Assembly (NCBI RefSeq): GCF_947497275.1
Contig: NZ_CANMFS010000006.1
Coordinates: 62,001-126,000, forward strand
Direction: 5' to 3'
DNA length: 64,000 nucleotides
From: an uncultured Sulfitobacter sp.
Lineage (GTDB): Bacteria > Pseudomonadota > Alphaproteobacteria > Rhodobacterales > Rhodobacteraceae
Every line of letters starts with the position of its first letter. The first letter of the stretch is position 1. Positions 36,858 through 45,019 of this stretch are shown here, one piece after another. The notes beneath the pieces are model-generated. The model worked only from the letters and a program-made list of their open reading frames with translations, had not been told where the DNA came from and made no database searches. The position numbers and the translations under genes are program-made.

Positions 36858-37118
36858 ATGACTAAAATGTTGAAAACACTCTCCGCCTCCGCTTTGATTG
36901 CCGCTCTGGCAACTTCTTCCTTTGCGGGTTCCTTGAACACAGCGACATACGAAGCTGAGCCAGCTGACGAAGGTGTTTTCGTTCCGAAAGTCGGTTCCGG
37001 CATCGGCCTTCCAGTTGTTGTTGGTGCCGTTGCAGCAGCAGCCGTTCTGGCAGCAGTCATCGACAACAACGATGATGACGACGACGCGACCGGCACAACC
37101 GGCGGCGAAGAAGACTAA
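36858..37118 (+). CDS. Small secreted protein with acidic tail, YjbE/GfcA-like in position
   Basis: 86 residues. A signal peptide (MTKMLKTLSASALIAALATSSFAG, cut near residue 23) precedes a charged stretch with EAEPADEG, a hydrophobic segment LPVVVGAVAAAAVLAAVI (about 50-67) and a tail NNDDDDDATGTTGGEED. I do not recognise a domain. It lies 138 bases downstream of yjbF with its own upstream region and a strong terminator behind it. E. coli YjbE and GfcA are also tiny secreted proteins beside yjbF/yjbH with low-complexity Thr/Gly tails, so an equivalent role is an inference from position and shape, not from sequence identity. Confidence 0.75.
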   Translation: MTKMLKTLSASALIAALATSSFAGSLNTATYEAEPADEGVFVPKVGSGIGLPVVVGAVAAAAVLAAVIDNNDDDDDATGTTGGEED

Positions 37119-37144
37119 TATTCAAGTCACGGACTTGGATCAAG

Positions 37145-37176
37145 CGGCCTTCCCCTGGCGGGGGAGGCCGTTTTTT
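37145..37176 (+). terminator. Rho-independent terminator of the small protein gene
   Basis: Stem of about 11 bp (CGGCCTTCCCC with GGGGGAGGCCG, loop TGGC) followed by six T residues. It closes the exopolysaccharide unit 26 bases after the small protein stop. Confidence 0.9.
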
Positions 37177-37227
37177 CGTGCGTATCTTCCGGGTATTGAC
37201 TGACATACGCGTCTCTCAGGAGGACCG

Positions 37228-38085
37228 ATGGACAAACGATTGTTGTGCTTTGGTTATGGATACAGCGCGCGCGCGCTTGCCGCGCGTCTGGTGCCCGAAG
37301 GGTGGCACATCGTCGGCACGACCCGCAGCACGCAGAATTTCGATCGGATCGCCGCAACGGGCGTCGAACCGCTGTTGTGGCCAGGGACCGATCCGCGCAC
37401 ACTGGTGCAGGAGTTCCCCAACGTCCTCATATCCGCCGCGCCGGAGGCGGGCCGCGATCCGGTGCTTGATGTGTTGCGCGATGCGTTCCAAGCCGCTGCG
37501 CCGAAGATGCGGTGGGTGGGTTATTTGTCGACAACCGGTGTGTACGGCGATCATCAGGGCAACTGGGTCGATGAACGATCACCGCTGAACGCGCAAATGG
37601 AGCGTAGTCGCGCGCGCATCAGAGCCGAAGCCGACTGGCTTGGGCTTTCGGATCTGCCGCTGCATATCTTTCGACTGGCCGGCATCTATGGGCCGGGGCG
37701 GGGGCCGTTCGAAAAGCTGCGTCGCGGGACTGCACGGCGGATCATCAAGCCGGGGCAGTTATTTGGCCGCATCCATGTCGACGATATCGCGGCGGCGCTG
37801 GAGCTGTCGCTCGAAGCGCCCGCAGGTCCGGCAATCTTTAATCTGACCGACGATGTGCCGGCCCCACCGCAGGACGTCATCGCTTTTGCCGCGAGCCTTC
37901 TGGGCCTTCCCGTGCCGCCTGAAGAACCGTTCGAGGATGCGGCGCTTTCCGGCATGGCGCGCAGCTTTTATAACGATAACAAGCGGGTCCGGAACGATCA
38001 TGCCAAAAGGACGTTGGGATGGAAGCTGATCCATCCCGATTACAGGAGCGGCCTTGCCGCCAATCTGGCCCTCGCCGAACGTTGA
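37228..38085 (+). CDS. NAD-dependent epimerase/SDR family protein
   Basis: 285 residues. The N-terminus RLLCFGYGYSARALAARLV is a variant Rossmann glycine motif as in YeeZ-type proteins; YLSTTGVYGDHQGNWVDE holds the SDR active-site serine region, and IFRLAGIYGPGRGP follows. GRIHVDDIAAALELSLEA is the usual late signature. It may oxidise or epimerise a nucleotide sugar, but its substrate is unknown. An AGGAGG box six bases upstream supports ATG 37228. The exoD gene follows with no gap, so they form one transcript. Confidence 0.85.
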   Translation: MDKRLLCFGYGYSARALAARLVPEGWHIVGTTRSTQNFDRIAATGVEPLLWPGTDPRTLVQEFPNVLISAAPEAGRDPVLDVLRDAFQAAAPKMRWVGYLSTTGVYGDHQGNWVDERSPLNAQMERSRARIRAEADWLGLSDLPLHIFRLAGIYGPGRGPFEKLRRGTARRIIKPGQLFGRIHVDDIAAALELSLEAPAGPAIFNLTDDVPAPPQDVIAFAASLLGLPVPPEEPFEDAALSGMARSFYNDNKRVRNDHAKRTLGWKLIHPDYRSGLAANLALAER

Positions 38086-38673
38086 ATGTCGAAAACGAAA
38101 AACCGTATTTTGGCTGATCTGCTCGACAGTATCGAGAACGCCGCGCGGGAAAGCGATCCGGTATCGGTACGCGATGTTCTGGGACAGATCGGGACCAACT
38201 CGATCATGCCAGCCGTATTGGTGGTGACGATCCTTCTGGTGTCTCCCTTGTCCGGCATTCCCGGTGTTCCGTCATTTTCCGCAGCCCTCGTTATTCTGCT
38301 GTCGGCGCAGGCGCTTGGCGGTCGCAGGCGTCTCTGGCTCCCGGAATTTATGCTGCGGCGATCGTTGAAGGCGTCGCGGTTGATCGCGATGGTTGCGTGG
38401 CTGCGTCGGCCCTGCGCGTTCTTTGACCGGCTTACCCGCCCCCGCCTCATGTGGCTGAGCGGTGGGATCATACGGTTCGGAACGCTGGCGTGCTGCGTGG
38501 TGATCCCGTTGGGCTGGCCCCTGCTGGAGATTCTGCCGCTGGTATCGTCACTGGGCGCGGGGACGATCGCGTTGCTGGTTTTCGGGCTGTTCACCCGCGA
38601 CGGCCTCTTCGTGATCGCAGGCTATCTGATGATCGCGCTCACGTTGTCGCTCGGGTTGTTCTTTCTCATCTGA
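38086..38673 (+). CDS. exoD: ExoD family membrane protein
   Basis: 195 residues with four or five hydrophobic segments. SVRDVLGQIGTNSIMPAVLV near the N-terminus and LVSPLSGIPGVPSFSAALVI are the standard ExoD signatures, and RRSLKASRLIAM.AWLRR is the usual basic loop. In Sinorhizobium, exoD mutants make less exopolysaccharide, but the mechanism is unknown. The ATG follows the SDR stop directly. Its place beside the yjb-type cluster fits a polysaccharide role. Confidence 0.9.
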   Translation: MSKTKNRILADLLDSIENAARESDPVSVRDVLGQIGTNSIMPAVLVVTILLVSPLSGIPGVPSFSAALVILLSAQALGGRRRLWLPEFMLRRSLKASRLIAMVAWLRRPCAFFDRLTRPRLMWLSGGIIRFGTLACCVVIPLGWPLLEILPLVSSLGAGTIALLVFGLFTRDGLFVIAGYLMIALTLSLGLFFLI

Positions 38674-38748
38674 AGGCGGCTGCCGACGCCTTGCTGCGGC
38701 GCGGCGATACGGCCATATAGGGCGAAGTTGCCGGCCAAGGAGACCAGC

Positions 38749-39537
38749 GTGAGCACACAGACATCCCTAAGCACATTTCTGGAATCTTCGCGCATTCGGA
38801 ACATCATTCTGTACGTGATTCTGTTCAACGCCGTTATCCTCGGTCTGGAAACATCCGACGCCGTGATGGCGCGCGCGGGCGAGTTGATCCTTACGCTCGA
38901 CAGAATTTGCCTCGCGATTTTCGTGGCGGAGCTGGTGGCAAAGCTGATCGCCTATCGGCTTCGGTTCTTTCGCGACGGCTGGAACGTGTTCGACTTCGTC
39001 ATCGTCGGGCTGTCGCTGGTACCTGCGGCGCAAGGGTTTTCTGCCCTGCGTGCCTTGCGGATCCTGCGGGTGCTGCGCGTTGTCTCGGCCGCGCCGCGCC
39101 TGCGCCGCGTGGTCGAAGGGTTCGTGACCGCCTTGCCGGGGATGGGGTCCGTATTTCTACTGATGGCTCTGATCTTCTACATCGGTGCCGTGATGGCGAC
39201 CAAATTGTTCGGGTCAAGCTTTCCCGACTGGTTCGGGACGCTGGGCAGATCGGGGTATTCGCTGTTCCAGATCATGACGCTGGAAAGCTGGTCGATGGGG
39301 ATCGTGCGTCCGGTAATGGAGGTGTACCCCCACGCATGGGGGTTCTTCGTTCCGTTCATCATGGTTACGACGTTCGCCGTCGTGAACCTGCTGGTTGGTC
39401 TGATCGTGAACTCGATGCAGGACGCGCATCAGGAGGAATCGGTCGCGTCGACCGACGCATACCGCGCCGATATGCAAGAGAAGCTGCTGACCCTCGAAGC
39501 AAAGCTGGACCAGTTGATCGCTGCGCGCAGGGACTAG
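38749..39537 (+). CDS. Bacterial voltage-gated sodium channel (NavBac type)
   Basis: 262-residue single-repeat channel that forms tetramers. S1-S3 are hydrophobic segments at about 17-95. The voltage sensor S4 has Arg at 101, 104, 107 and 110 ([10 protein letters not shown]). The pore selectivity filter is TLESWS (177-182) in [19 protein letters not shown], as in NavAb. S6 ([20 protein letters not shown]) leads to a C-terminal coiled coil (about 235-262). GTG 38749 with AAGGAG six bases before was preferred over an upstream TTG. The stop codon overlaps the dxs stop on the other strand (CTAG). Confidence 0.95.
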   Translation: MSTQTSLSTFLESSRIRNIILYVILFNAVILGLETSDAVMARAGELILTLDRICLAIFVAELVAKLIAYRLRFFRDGWNVFDFVIVGLSLVPAAQGFSALRALRILRVLRVVSAAPRLRRVVEGFVTALPGMGSVFLLMALIFYIGAVMATKLFGSSFPDWFGTLGRSGYSLFQIMTLESWSMGIVRPVMEVYPHAWGFFVPFIMVTTFAVVNLLVGLIVNSMQDAHQEESVASTDAYRADMQEKLLTLEAKLDQLIAARRD

Positions 39538-41462
39538 GCGCTTTGCGCGCCGATTTGCCCGATCCCTAGCGTATCGAGCACCTTGGCTTCGATCTGTTCG
39601 GCGTTCATGCCGGCGACCGCATACATGTCCGCCGGGCTGGCTTGGTCGATAAAGATATCGGGCAGCACCATCGAGCGGTATTTCAGCCCGGCGTCGAACA
39701 CGCCTTCTTCCGCCAACAGCTGTGCGACGTGGCTGCCGAAACCGCCGACCGCACCTTCTTCGACGGTAATCAACGCCTCGTGGTCGCGGGCGAGGCCGAG
39801 GATCATATCGCGGTCCAGCGGTTTGGCAAACCGCGCGTCGGCGATTGTCGGGTCGATTCCACGTGCGGCCAAAGCTTCGGCGGCTTTTTCAACCTCATCA
39901 AGGCGGGTGCCGAATGACAAGAGCGCCACGCGGCTACCGGTACGGATCATGCGGCCCTTGCCGATGTCCAGCGGTTTGCCCCGTTCCGGCATCTCGACAC
40001 CGCGCCCCTCGCCGCGTGGAAAGCGAAAGGCGATAGGGCCCGCATCATGCGCGGCGGCAGTCGCGACCATGTGTTTCAGCTCCGCCTCATCGGCGGCGGC
40101 CATCACAACGAAACCGGGCAGATTGGCGAGATAGGCGATATCGAAGGCACCCGCATGGGTCGCGCCGTCGGCGCCGACCAGCCCTGCACGGTCGATGGCG
40201 AAACGCACCGGCAACCGCTGGATCGCGACGTCATGCACGACCTGATCGTAGCCGCGTTGCAGAAACGTCGAATATATCGCGCAAAACGGTTTCATCCCGC
40301 CGGCGGCAAGGGCGGCGGAGAAGGTTACGCCGTGCTGTTCGGCGATGCCGACGTCGAAGCACCGCGAGGGGTAGCGTTCGGCGAAAAGGTTCAGGCCGGT
40401 GCCGTCGGGCATCGCGGCGGTCACAGCGCAGATCTTGTCGTCCGACGCCGCCTCACTCAGCAGCGCATCGGCGAACACGCGGGTATAGCTCGGCGCGTTC
40501 GACGGTGCTTTCTTTTGCTCGCCGGTGATCACGTTGAATTTCGCGGTGGCATGTCCGCGGTCGCGCGCCTTTTCGGCGGGGCCATAGCCCTTGCCCTTTT
40601 TGGTGAGCACATGGACCAGGATCGGTCCGGTCGCGCGGGCCTTTACCATGCGCAAAACCGGCAGCAACTGGTCCATGTCGTGCCCGTCTATCGGGCCGAG
40701 GTAGGAAAATCCCAACTGCTCAAACAGCGTTCCGCCGATGGCCATGCCCTTGAGCATGTCCTTCGCGCGTTTGGCCCCTTCGCGGAACGGGTAGGGCAGC
40801 AGACTGACCGCTCCCTTGGCCGCCAGTTTCAGGTCCTGAAACGGTTCTTCGGCGTACAGCCGACTGAGGTAGGCGGACATTGCGCCGACGGGTGGGGCGA
40901 TGCTCATTTCGTTGTCGTTGAGGATGACGATCATCCGTTTCTTGAGGTGGCCCGCGTTGTTCATCGCCTCATAGGCCATACCCGCCGACATGGAGCCGTC
41001 ACCGATCACCGCGATTGCGTCGCCGAGCCCCTCGGGCACCACGCCGCCCAGATCGCGCGCCACGGCAAAGCCCAAAGCTGCGGAGATCGAGGTGGAACTG
41101 TGCGCCGCGCCGAAGGGGTCATAGGGCGACTCGCTGCGCTTGGTAAATCCGCTCAGCCCGTCTTTCATCCGCAGGGTGCGAATCCGGTCGCGGCGTTCGG
41201 TCAGGATCTTGTGGGGATAGCATTGGTGGCCCACGTCCCAGATGATCTTGTCTTTTGGCGTGTCGAAAATTGCGTGCAGGGCCACCGTCAGCTCGACCAC
41301 ACCCAGACCGGCGCCCAGATGTCCGCCGGTGACGGAGACCGCCGAGATCGTTTCGGCGCGCACTTCCCCGGCAAGCTGGACAAGCTCGCGGTCGGAGAGC
41401 CGTTTCATATCGGCGGGGCGCTGGATGCGGTCCAGAAGCGGGGTGGCGGGTGTATCGGTCAT
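39534..41462 (-). CDS. dxs: 1-deoxy-D-xylulose-5-phosphate synthase
   Basis: Thiamine diphosphate enzyme that starts the MEP isoprenoid pathway from pyruvate and glyceraldehyde 3-phosphate. 642 residues. [17 protein letters not shown] is near residue 75, and the TPP motif [16 protein letters not shown] near residue 150; [18 protein letters not shown] in the second half and FPRGEGRG are also typical. It ends the minus-strand xseB-ispA-dxs group. A longer in-frame start overlaps ispA and is not used. Confidence 0.98.
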   Translation of the reverse strand: MTDTPATPLLDRIQRPADMKRLSDRELVQLAGEVRAETISAVSVTGGHLGAGLGVVELTVALHAIFDTPKDKIIWDVGHQCYPHKILTERRDRIRTLRMKDGLSGFTKRSESPYDPFGAAHSSTSISAALGFAVARDLGGVVPEGLGDAIAVIGDGSMSAGMAYEAMNNAGHLKKRMIVILNDNEMSIAPPVGAMSAYLSRLYAEEPFQDLKLAAKGAVSLLPYPFREGAKRAKDMLKGMAIGGTLFEQLGFSYLGPIDGHDMDQLLPVLRMVKARATGPILVHVLTKKGKGYGPAEKARDRGHATAKFNVITGEQKKAPSNAPSYTRVFADALLSEAASDDKICAVTAAMPDGTGLNLFAERYPSRCFDVGIAEQHGVTFSAALAAGGMKPFCAIYSTFLQRGYDQVVHDVAIQRLPVRFAIDRAGLVGADGATHAGAFDIAYLANLPGFVVMAAADEAELKHMVATAAAHDAGPIAFRFPRGEGRGVEMPERGKPLDIGKGRMIRTGSRVALLSFGTRLDEVEKAAEALAARGIDPTIADARFAKPLDRDMILGLARDHEALITVEEGAVGGFGSHVAQLLAEEGVFDAGLKYRSMVLPDIFIDQASPADMYAVAGMNAEQIEAKVLDTLGIGQIGAQSA

Positions 41463-41472
41463 GCGTTCGTCC

Positions 41473-42339
41473 CTAGTTCTTGCGCGCAATGACAAACTCG
41501 GCCGCTGCGCGCAAGGTCTCGGCATCGCTGCCATAAACAGATAGCGCATCGCAGGCCTCGTCAACCAGCGCGCGCGCGCGGGTCTTTGCGCCCGACAGCC
41601 CAAGAAGGGACACAAAAGTCGCCTTGCCTGCATCTGCATCCTTGCCCACGGCTTTGCCCACGGTCGCGGCGCAACCCTCAATGTCCAGAATGTCGTCGGC
41701 GATCTGGAACGCGAGGCCAAGAGCGCGTGCGTATCGGCCCAGCGCATTCGTGTCGTTGCGCGCCATGCGCGGCCCCGCCATCGCCGACCATTCGACAAGC
41801 GCACCTGTCTTGCCTGCCTGCAGCCGCGTGATCTGGTCGAGCGTAAGAGGCGCCGCCGCTGTTTCCGCCGCGATATCAAGCGCCTGACCGCCGACCATGC
41901 CGCGTACGCCCGCCGCGGTGGCGAGCGTTTGAACCAGCGTCAGCCGCGCGGCATCAGGCACACCGGCGTCTGCAACCAGCGTGAACGCCAGCGTCTGGAG
42001 CGCGTCACCCGCCAGAACGGCAGTGGCCTCGTCCCATTTACGGTGCACCGTGGGCTGGCCGCGCCGCGTGTCGTCGTCGTCCATACAGGGCAGATCGTCA
42101 TGGACCAGCGAATAGGCGTGCAATGCTTCGATCGCCCCCGCCGCAGGGGCGGCATCGTCGGTCTCGACACCGTGCAAACGCGCGGATTCCAACACCAGAA
42201 AGGCGCGCAGCCCTTTGCCGCCGCGGGTTGCATACAACATTGCCTCGCGCACGGGGCCTTGGGTGCCTTCAAGCGCCTCCGCGATTTGCGTGGATGCGAT
42301 CACGCGGGCATCTGCCAGCGCGCGCGCGAAGTTGCCCAC
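41473..42339 (-). CDS. ispA: Polyprenyl synthetase, farnesyl diphosphate synthase type
   Basis: 288 residues from a GTG start (the plus strand reads CAC at 42337-42339). The first aspartate-rich motif is [14 protein letters not shown] near residue 81, and the second is [12 protein letters not shown] near residue 211. [16 protein letters not shown] is the substrate-binding region. It makes farnesyl diphosphate for quinones and the undecaprenyl carrier. The start lies one base past the xseB stop, and dxs begins ten bases after its stop, so the three genes are one operon. Confidence 0.95.
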   Translation of the reverse strand: MGNFARALADARVIASTQIAEALEGTQGPVREAMLYATRGGKGLRAFLVLESARLHGVETDDAAPAAGAIEALHAYSLVHDDLPCMDDDDTRRGQPTVHRKWDEATAVLAGDALQTLAFTLVADAGVPDAARLTLVQTLATAAGVRGMVGGQALDIAAETAAAPLTLDQITRLQAGKTGALVEWSAMAGPRMARNDTNALGRYARALGLAFQIADDILDIEGCAATVGKAVGKDADAGKATFVSLLGLSGAKTRARALVDEACDALSVYGSDAETLRAAAEFVIARKN

Positions 42340-42340
42340 C

Positions 42341-42583
42341 CTACAGTCCTTCGACCGGTTTCAGCCCCTGGGGATTGCCATCGGCGTCCAGCGTGATCGC
42401 CGCGACCTTTTCCTCGGCCTCTTTCAGCTTGGCCTCGCAGCGCGCCTTCAGGGCGGCGCCGCGTTCGTACAGGGCGATGCTTTCCTCGAGCGCCACATCG
42501 CCGCGTTCAAGCTGGCCCAGCACTTTTTCCAACTCGGCCATCGCCGCTTCAAAGCTCATGTCGTCTACGGGTGTGTCGGTCAT
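42341..42583 (-). CDS. xseB: Exodeoxyribonuclease VII small subunit
   Basis: 80-residue subunit of exonuclease VII. SFEAAMAELEKVLGQLERGD and LEESIALYERGAALKARCE are the full family signature: two antiparallel helices that bind the large subunit XseA, which is not in the window. First gene of xseB-ispA-dxs. The 133 bases upstream, before the response regulator gene, contain repeated TTGTTGCGTTTTCGG strings (two direct copies near 42660-42695) of unknown use. Confidence 0.95.
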   Translation of the reverse strand: MTDTPVDDMSFEAAMAELEKVLGQLERGDVALEESIALYERGAALKARCEAKLKEAEEKVAAITLDADGNPQGLKPVEGL

Positions 42584-42716
42584 AAAACGGCCCTCAAATC
42601 AGATACAGGCCGACACTAACGCCCTTCGTTCGCGGCGACCAGTGGTGCCGCCCGTCTGATTGTTGCGTTTTCGGGATTGTTGCGTTTTCGGGAATCGGTC
42701 CGGAAGCAAACCGGAA

Positions 42717-43418
42717 TCAGTCGGGGGCAAGCATATAGCCAGCGCCGCGCACCGTTTGCAGATAGCTGGGCTGTTTGGGATTGTCCTCGATCTTGCGACG
42801 CAGCCGCGTGATCTGAACATCGACAGCGCGTTCCTGTGCCTGTCCCCGGTCGCGGCCCAGCTCTTCGACCAACTTTGTGCGGCTCAAGGCCTCGCCCACG
42901 TGGGCGGCGAAAATCTTCATCAGTTGGATTTCCGTCGCCGTCAGCCGCACCAGTTCTTCTCCCTGCCACATCTCGCCGCGCTCTATGTCATAGCGGATCG
43001 CCCCCAGCGTGAGCACCTTCGGAGCAGCGTCTTCCACGACCTGCTCGGGAATCCGCCGCAAGATGGCGTTGATCCGCAACAGCAGTTCTTTCGGCTCGAA
43101 TGGTTTTGCAAGGTAATCATCGGCGCCCGCTTCCAGCCCTTCGATCCGGTTGTCCGTCTCGCCCTTTGCGGTAAGCAGCAGAACCGGCGTTTCGATGGTG
43201 GCGCGCAAATGACGGGTGAGGCTGAGGCCATCTTCGCCCGGCATCATCACATCCAGAACGATCAGGTCGAACTCCAGCCCTTCCAGAATGCGCCGCGCGT
43301 GTGCGGCATCGCGTGCGGTCGTGACGAGAAAGCCGTGCCGGATGAGGAATTTCTGCAGCAGGGTGCGGATACGCTCGTCGTCGTCAACGACCAGGAGATG
43401 CGTGTCTGGCAGGGTCAT
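42717..43418 (-). CDS. petR: OmpR-family response regulator, PetR-like
   Basis: 233 residues: receiver domain with acidic pocket VVDDDER and phospho-acceptor Asp56 (LIVLDVMMPGEDG), switch Thr and Lys in LLTAKGE and LAKPFEPKELLLR, then a winged-helix domain ending RRKIEDNPKQPSYLQTVRGA. The sequence resembles Rhodobacter PetR, described beside the bc1 genes. Its start overlaps the marR-like stop by four bases, so the pair is co-translated as in petPR. No kinase gene is adjacent. In this window petABC is 12 kb away on the opposite strand. Confidence 0.85.
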   Translation of the reverse strand: MTLPDTHLLVVDDDERIRTLLQKFLIRHGFLVTTARDAAHARRILEGLEFDLIVLDVMMPGEDGLSLTRHLRATIETPVLLLTAKGETDNRIEGLEAGADDYLAKPFEPKELLLRINAILRRIPEQVVEDAAPKVLTLGAIRYDIERGEMWQGEELVRLTATEIQLMKIFAAHVGEALSRTKLVEELGRDRGQAQERAVDVQITRLRRKIEDNPKQPSYLQTVRGAGYMLAPD

Positions 43419-43924
43419 GGGCCGATGTCTTTCAACCGCGCGTAGCTGGCACGCATTTCATTATCCATCATGGCCTCCAGCACGGTGCGGAATCCGGCGA
43501 CGGCTTCGGGTCCTGCTTCGCGGTAGGCGGCGCGCATTCTCGCGCGTTGGGCATCTGAGAGGGTCTGTTCCAATTCATGTCCCGCCTGCGTCAGGTTGAG
43601 GTGCCGCTCCCGCTTGTCCTGGCGGCCTACCGTGCTTTGTACCAGACCATCCGCGACCAACGTGCGCAAGACACGGTTGAGAGATTGCTTTGTAACGCCC
43701 AGCAGATTGAGCAGGTTGTTGACGGTCGTGCCGGGTGCGCGGTTGATGAAATGGATCGCCCGGTGGTGCGCGCGACCGTAGGCGAGATCGGCCAGGATCC
43801 TGTCAGGATCGGCGGTAAACCCGCGATAGGCAAAGAACATCGCCTCTATGCCTTGGCGCAGTTGCTCGTCGGTCAGAAACAGCAGGGCTTCGCCGCTTTT
43901 GAGTGCCGGTGTCCGCCTGTCCAT
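43415..43924 (-). CDS. petP: MarR-family regulator, PetP-like
   Basis: 169-residue winged-helix regulator: GRAHHRAIHFINRAPGTTVN and LLGVTKQSLNRVLRTLVADG form the recognition helices, and RQDKRERHLNLTQAG is the wing. Coupled to the response regulator downstream with a four-base overlap, which is the petP-petR arrangement of Rhodobacter. It diverges from ilvE across a 189-base region with an inverted repeat (43990-44004) that may be its operator. Confidence 0.83.
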   Translation of the reverse strand: MDRRTPALKSGEALLFLTDEQLRQGIEAMFFAYRGFTADPDRILADLAYGRAHHRAIHFINRAPGTTVNNLLNLLGVTKQSLNRVLRTLVADGLVQSTVGRQDKRERHLNLTQAGHELEQTLSDAQRARMRAAYREAGPEAVAGFRTVLEAMMDNEMRASYARLKDIGP

Positions 43925-43989
43925 CGTATTCTCCTGCTATATCGAGCGCGTCTGTCGGGTCCCACTGTCGGGCGGTATCACTTTATGTC

Positions 43990-44004
43990 AGTGTTGTTGA
44001 CACT
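43990..44004. promoter_or_regulatory. Inverted repeat, possible operator of the MarR-like gene
   Basis: AGTGT-TGTTG-ACACT, perfect over five bases per arm, with an outer TGTCA...TGACA pair overlapping. It lies between the divergent marR-like and ilvE genes, a usual place for MarR autoregulation. Confidence 0.35.
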
Positions 44005-44113
44005 CCAAGGCCGAAAGGCTAGTCAAAACCAGCTTTTGTGTAATTTTATGTCTCCCGGCGGGAGGGATTACGCAACAATCGTAAACAATTGAATGATCTG
44101 GAAAGGATACAGC

Positions 44114-44983
44114 ATGGCGGGCGGATACGATGACCGTGACGGGCACATCTGGATGGATGGCAAGATGATCCCCTGGCGGGACGCGAACGTGCATGTAATG
44201 ACGCACGCGATGCATTATGCGTCGTCGGTGTTCGAGGGCGAGCGTGCCTACAACGGCAAGATTTTCAAAAGCCGTGAACATTCGGAGCGCCTGCGCCGCT
44301 CCGCCGAGATGATTGATTTTCAGGTGCCTTACACGGTGGATGAGATTGAAGCCGCCAAGAACGAAGTGCTGGCGGCGTCCGGTCTGGACGATGCCTATGT
44401 CCGCGCGATCGCGTGGCGCGGTGTGGGCGAGGACATGGGTGTTGCGTCGGCGCGCAACCCGGTGCGCATGGCCGTCGCCGCGTGGGAATGGGGCGCGTAT
44501 TACGGTGACGCCAAGATGAAAGGCGCGAAACTCGACATTTCCAAGTGGAAGCGTCCCTCGCCCGAAACGATTCCGAGCCACGCCAAGGCGGCGGGCCTTT
44601 ACATGATCTGTACCATGTCGAAACACGCGGCAGAGCAGAAGGGGTGTTCGGACGCGATGATGTATGACTATCGCGGCTATGTCGCCGAGGCGACGGGCGC
44701 GAACATATTCTTCGTGAAAGACGGCGAGGTGCACACGCCCGATCCCGATTGCTTTCTCAACGGGATCACGCGGCAGACGGTCATCGGTATGTTGCGCGAA
44801 CGTGGTATCACGGTGCACGAGCGCCATATCATGCCCGAAGAGCTTGAAGGATTCGAGCAGTGCTGGCTGACCGGCACCGCCGCCGAAGTGACGCCGGTGG
44901 GCCAGATCGGCGATTTCAAGTTCGAGGTCGGTGCGCTGACCCGCGACATCGCGGAAAGTTACGAAAAGCTGGTGCGCGCCTGA
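44114..44983 (+). CDS. ilvE: Branched-chain amino acid aminotransferase
   Basis: PLP enzyme that makes leucine, isoleucine and valine from their keto acids. 289 residues from ATG 44114, which has a GGAAAGGA ribosome binding site; an ATG 21 bases upstream is less likely. HYASSVFEGERAY near residue 34 is conserved, the PLP lysine is Lys158 (SHAKAAGLY), and GYVAEATGANIFFVKDG and LNGITRQTVI are the class IV signatures. It is a single gene closed by a hairpin after its stop. Confidence 0.95.
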   Translation: MAGGYDDRDGHIWMDGKMIPWRDANVHVMTHAMHYASSVFEGERAYNGKIFKSREHSERLRRSAEMIDFQVPYTVDEIEAAKNEVLAASGLDDAYVRAIAWRGVGEDMGVASARNPVRMAVAAWEWGAYYGDAKMKGAKLDISKWKRPSPETIPSHAKAAGLYMICTMSKHAAEQKGCSDAMMYDYRGYVAEATGANIFFVKDGEVHTPDPDCFLNGITRQTVIGMLRERGITVHERHIMPEELEGFEQCWLTGTAAEVTPVGQIGDFKFEVGALTRDIAESYEKLVRA

Positions 44984-44989
44984 TGTGTC

Positions 44990-45013
44990 GGCGGCGGGAT
45001 CAGCCCCGCCGCC
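44990..45013. terminator. Bidirectional hairpin between ilvE and the cyclase gene
   Basis: 9-bp perfect stem GGCGGCGGG/CCCGCCGCC with a six-base loop, seven bases after the ilvE stop and seven before the end of the cyclase gene on the other strand. No T-run of note. Confidence 0.55.
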
Positions 45014-45019
45014 ATTGGT

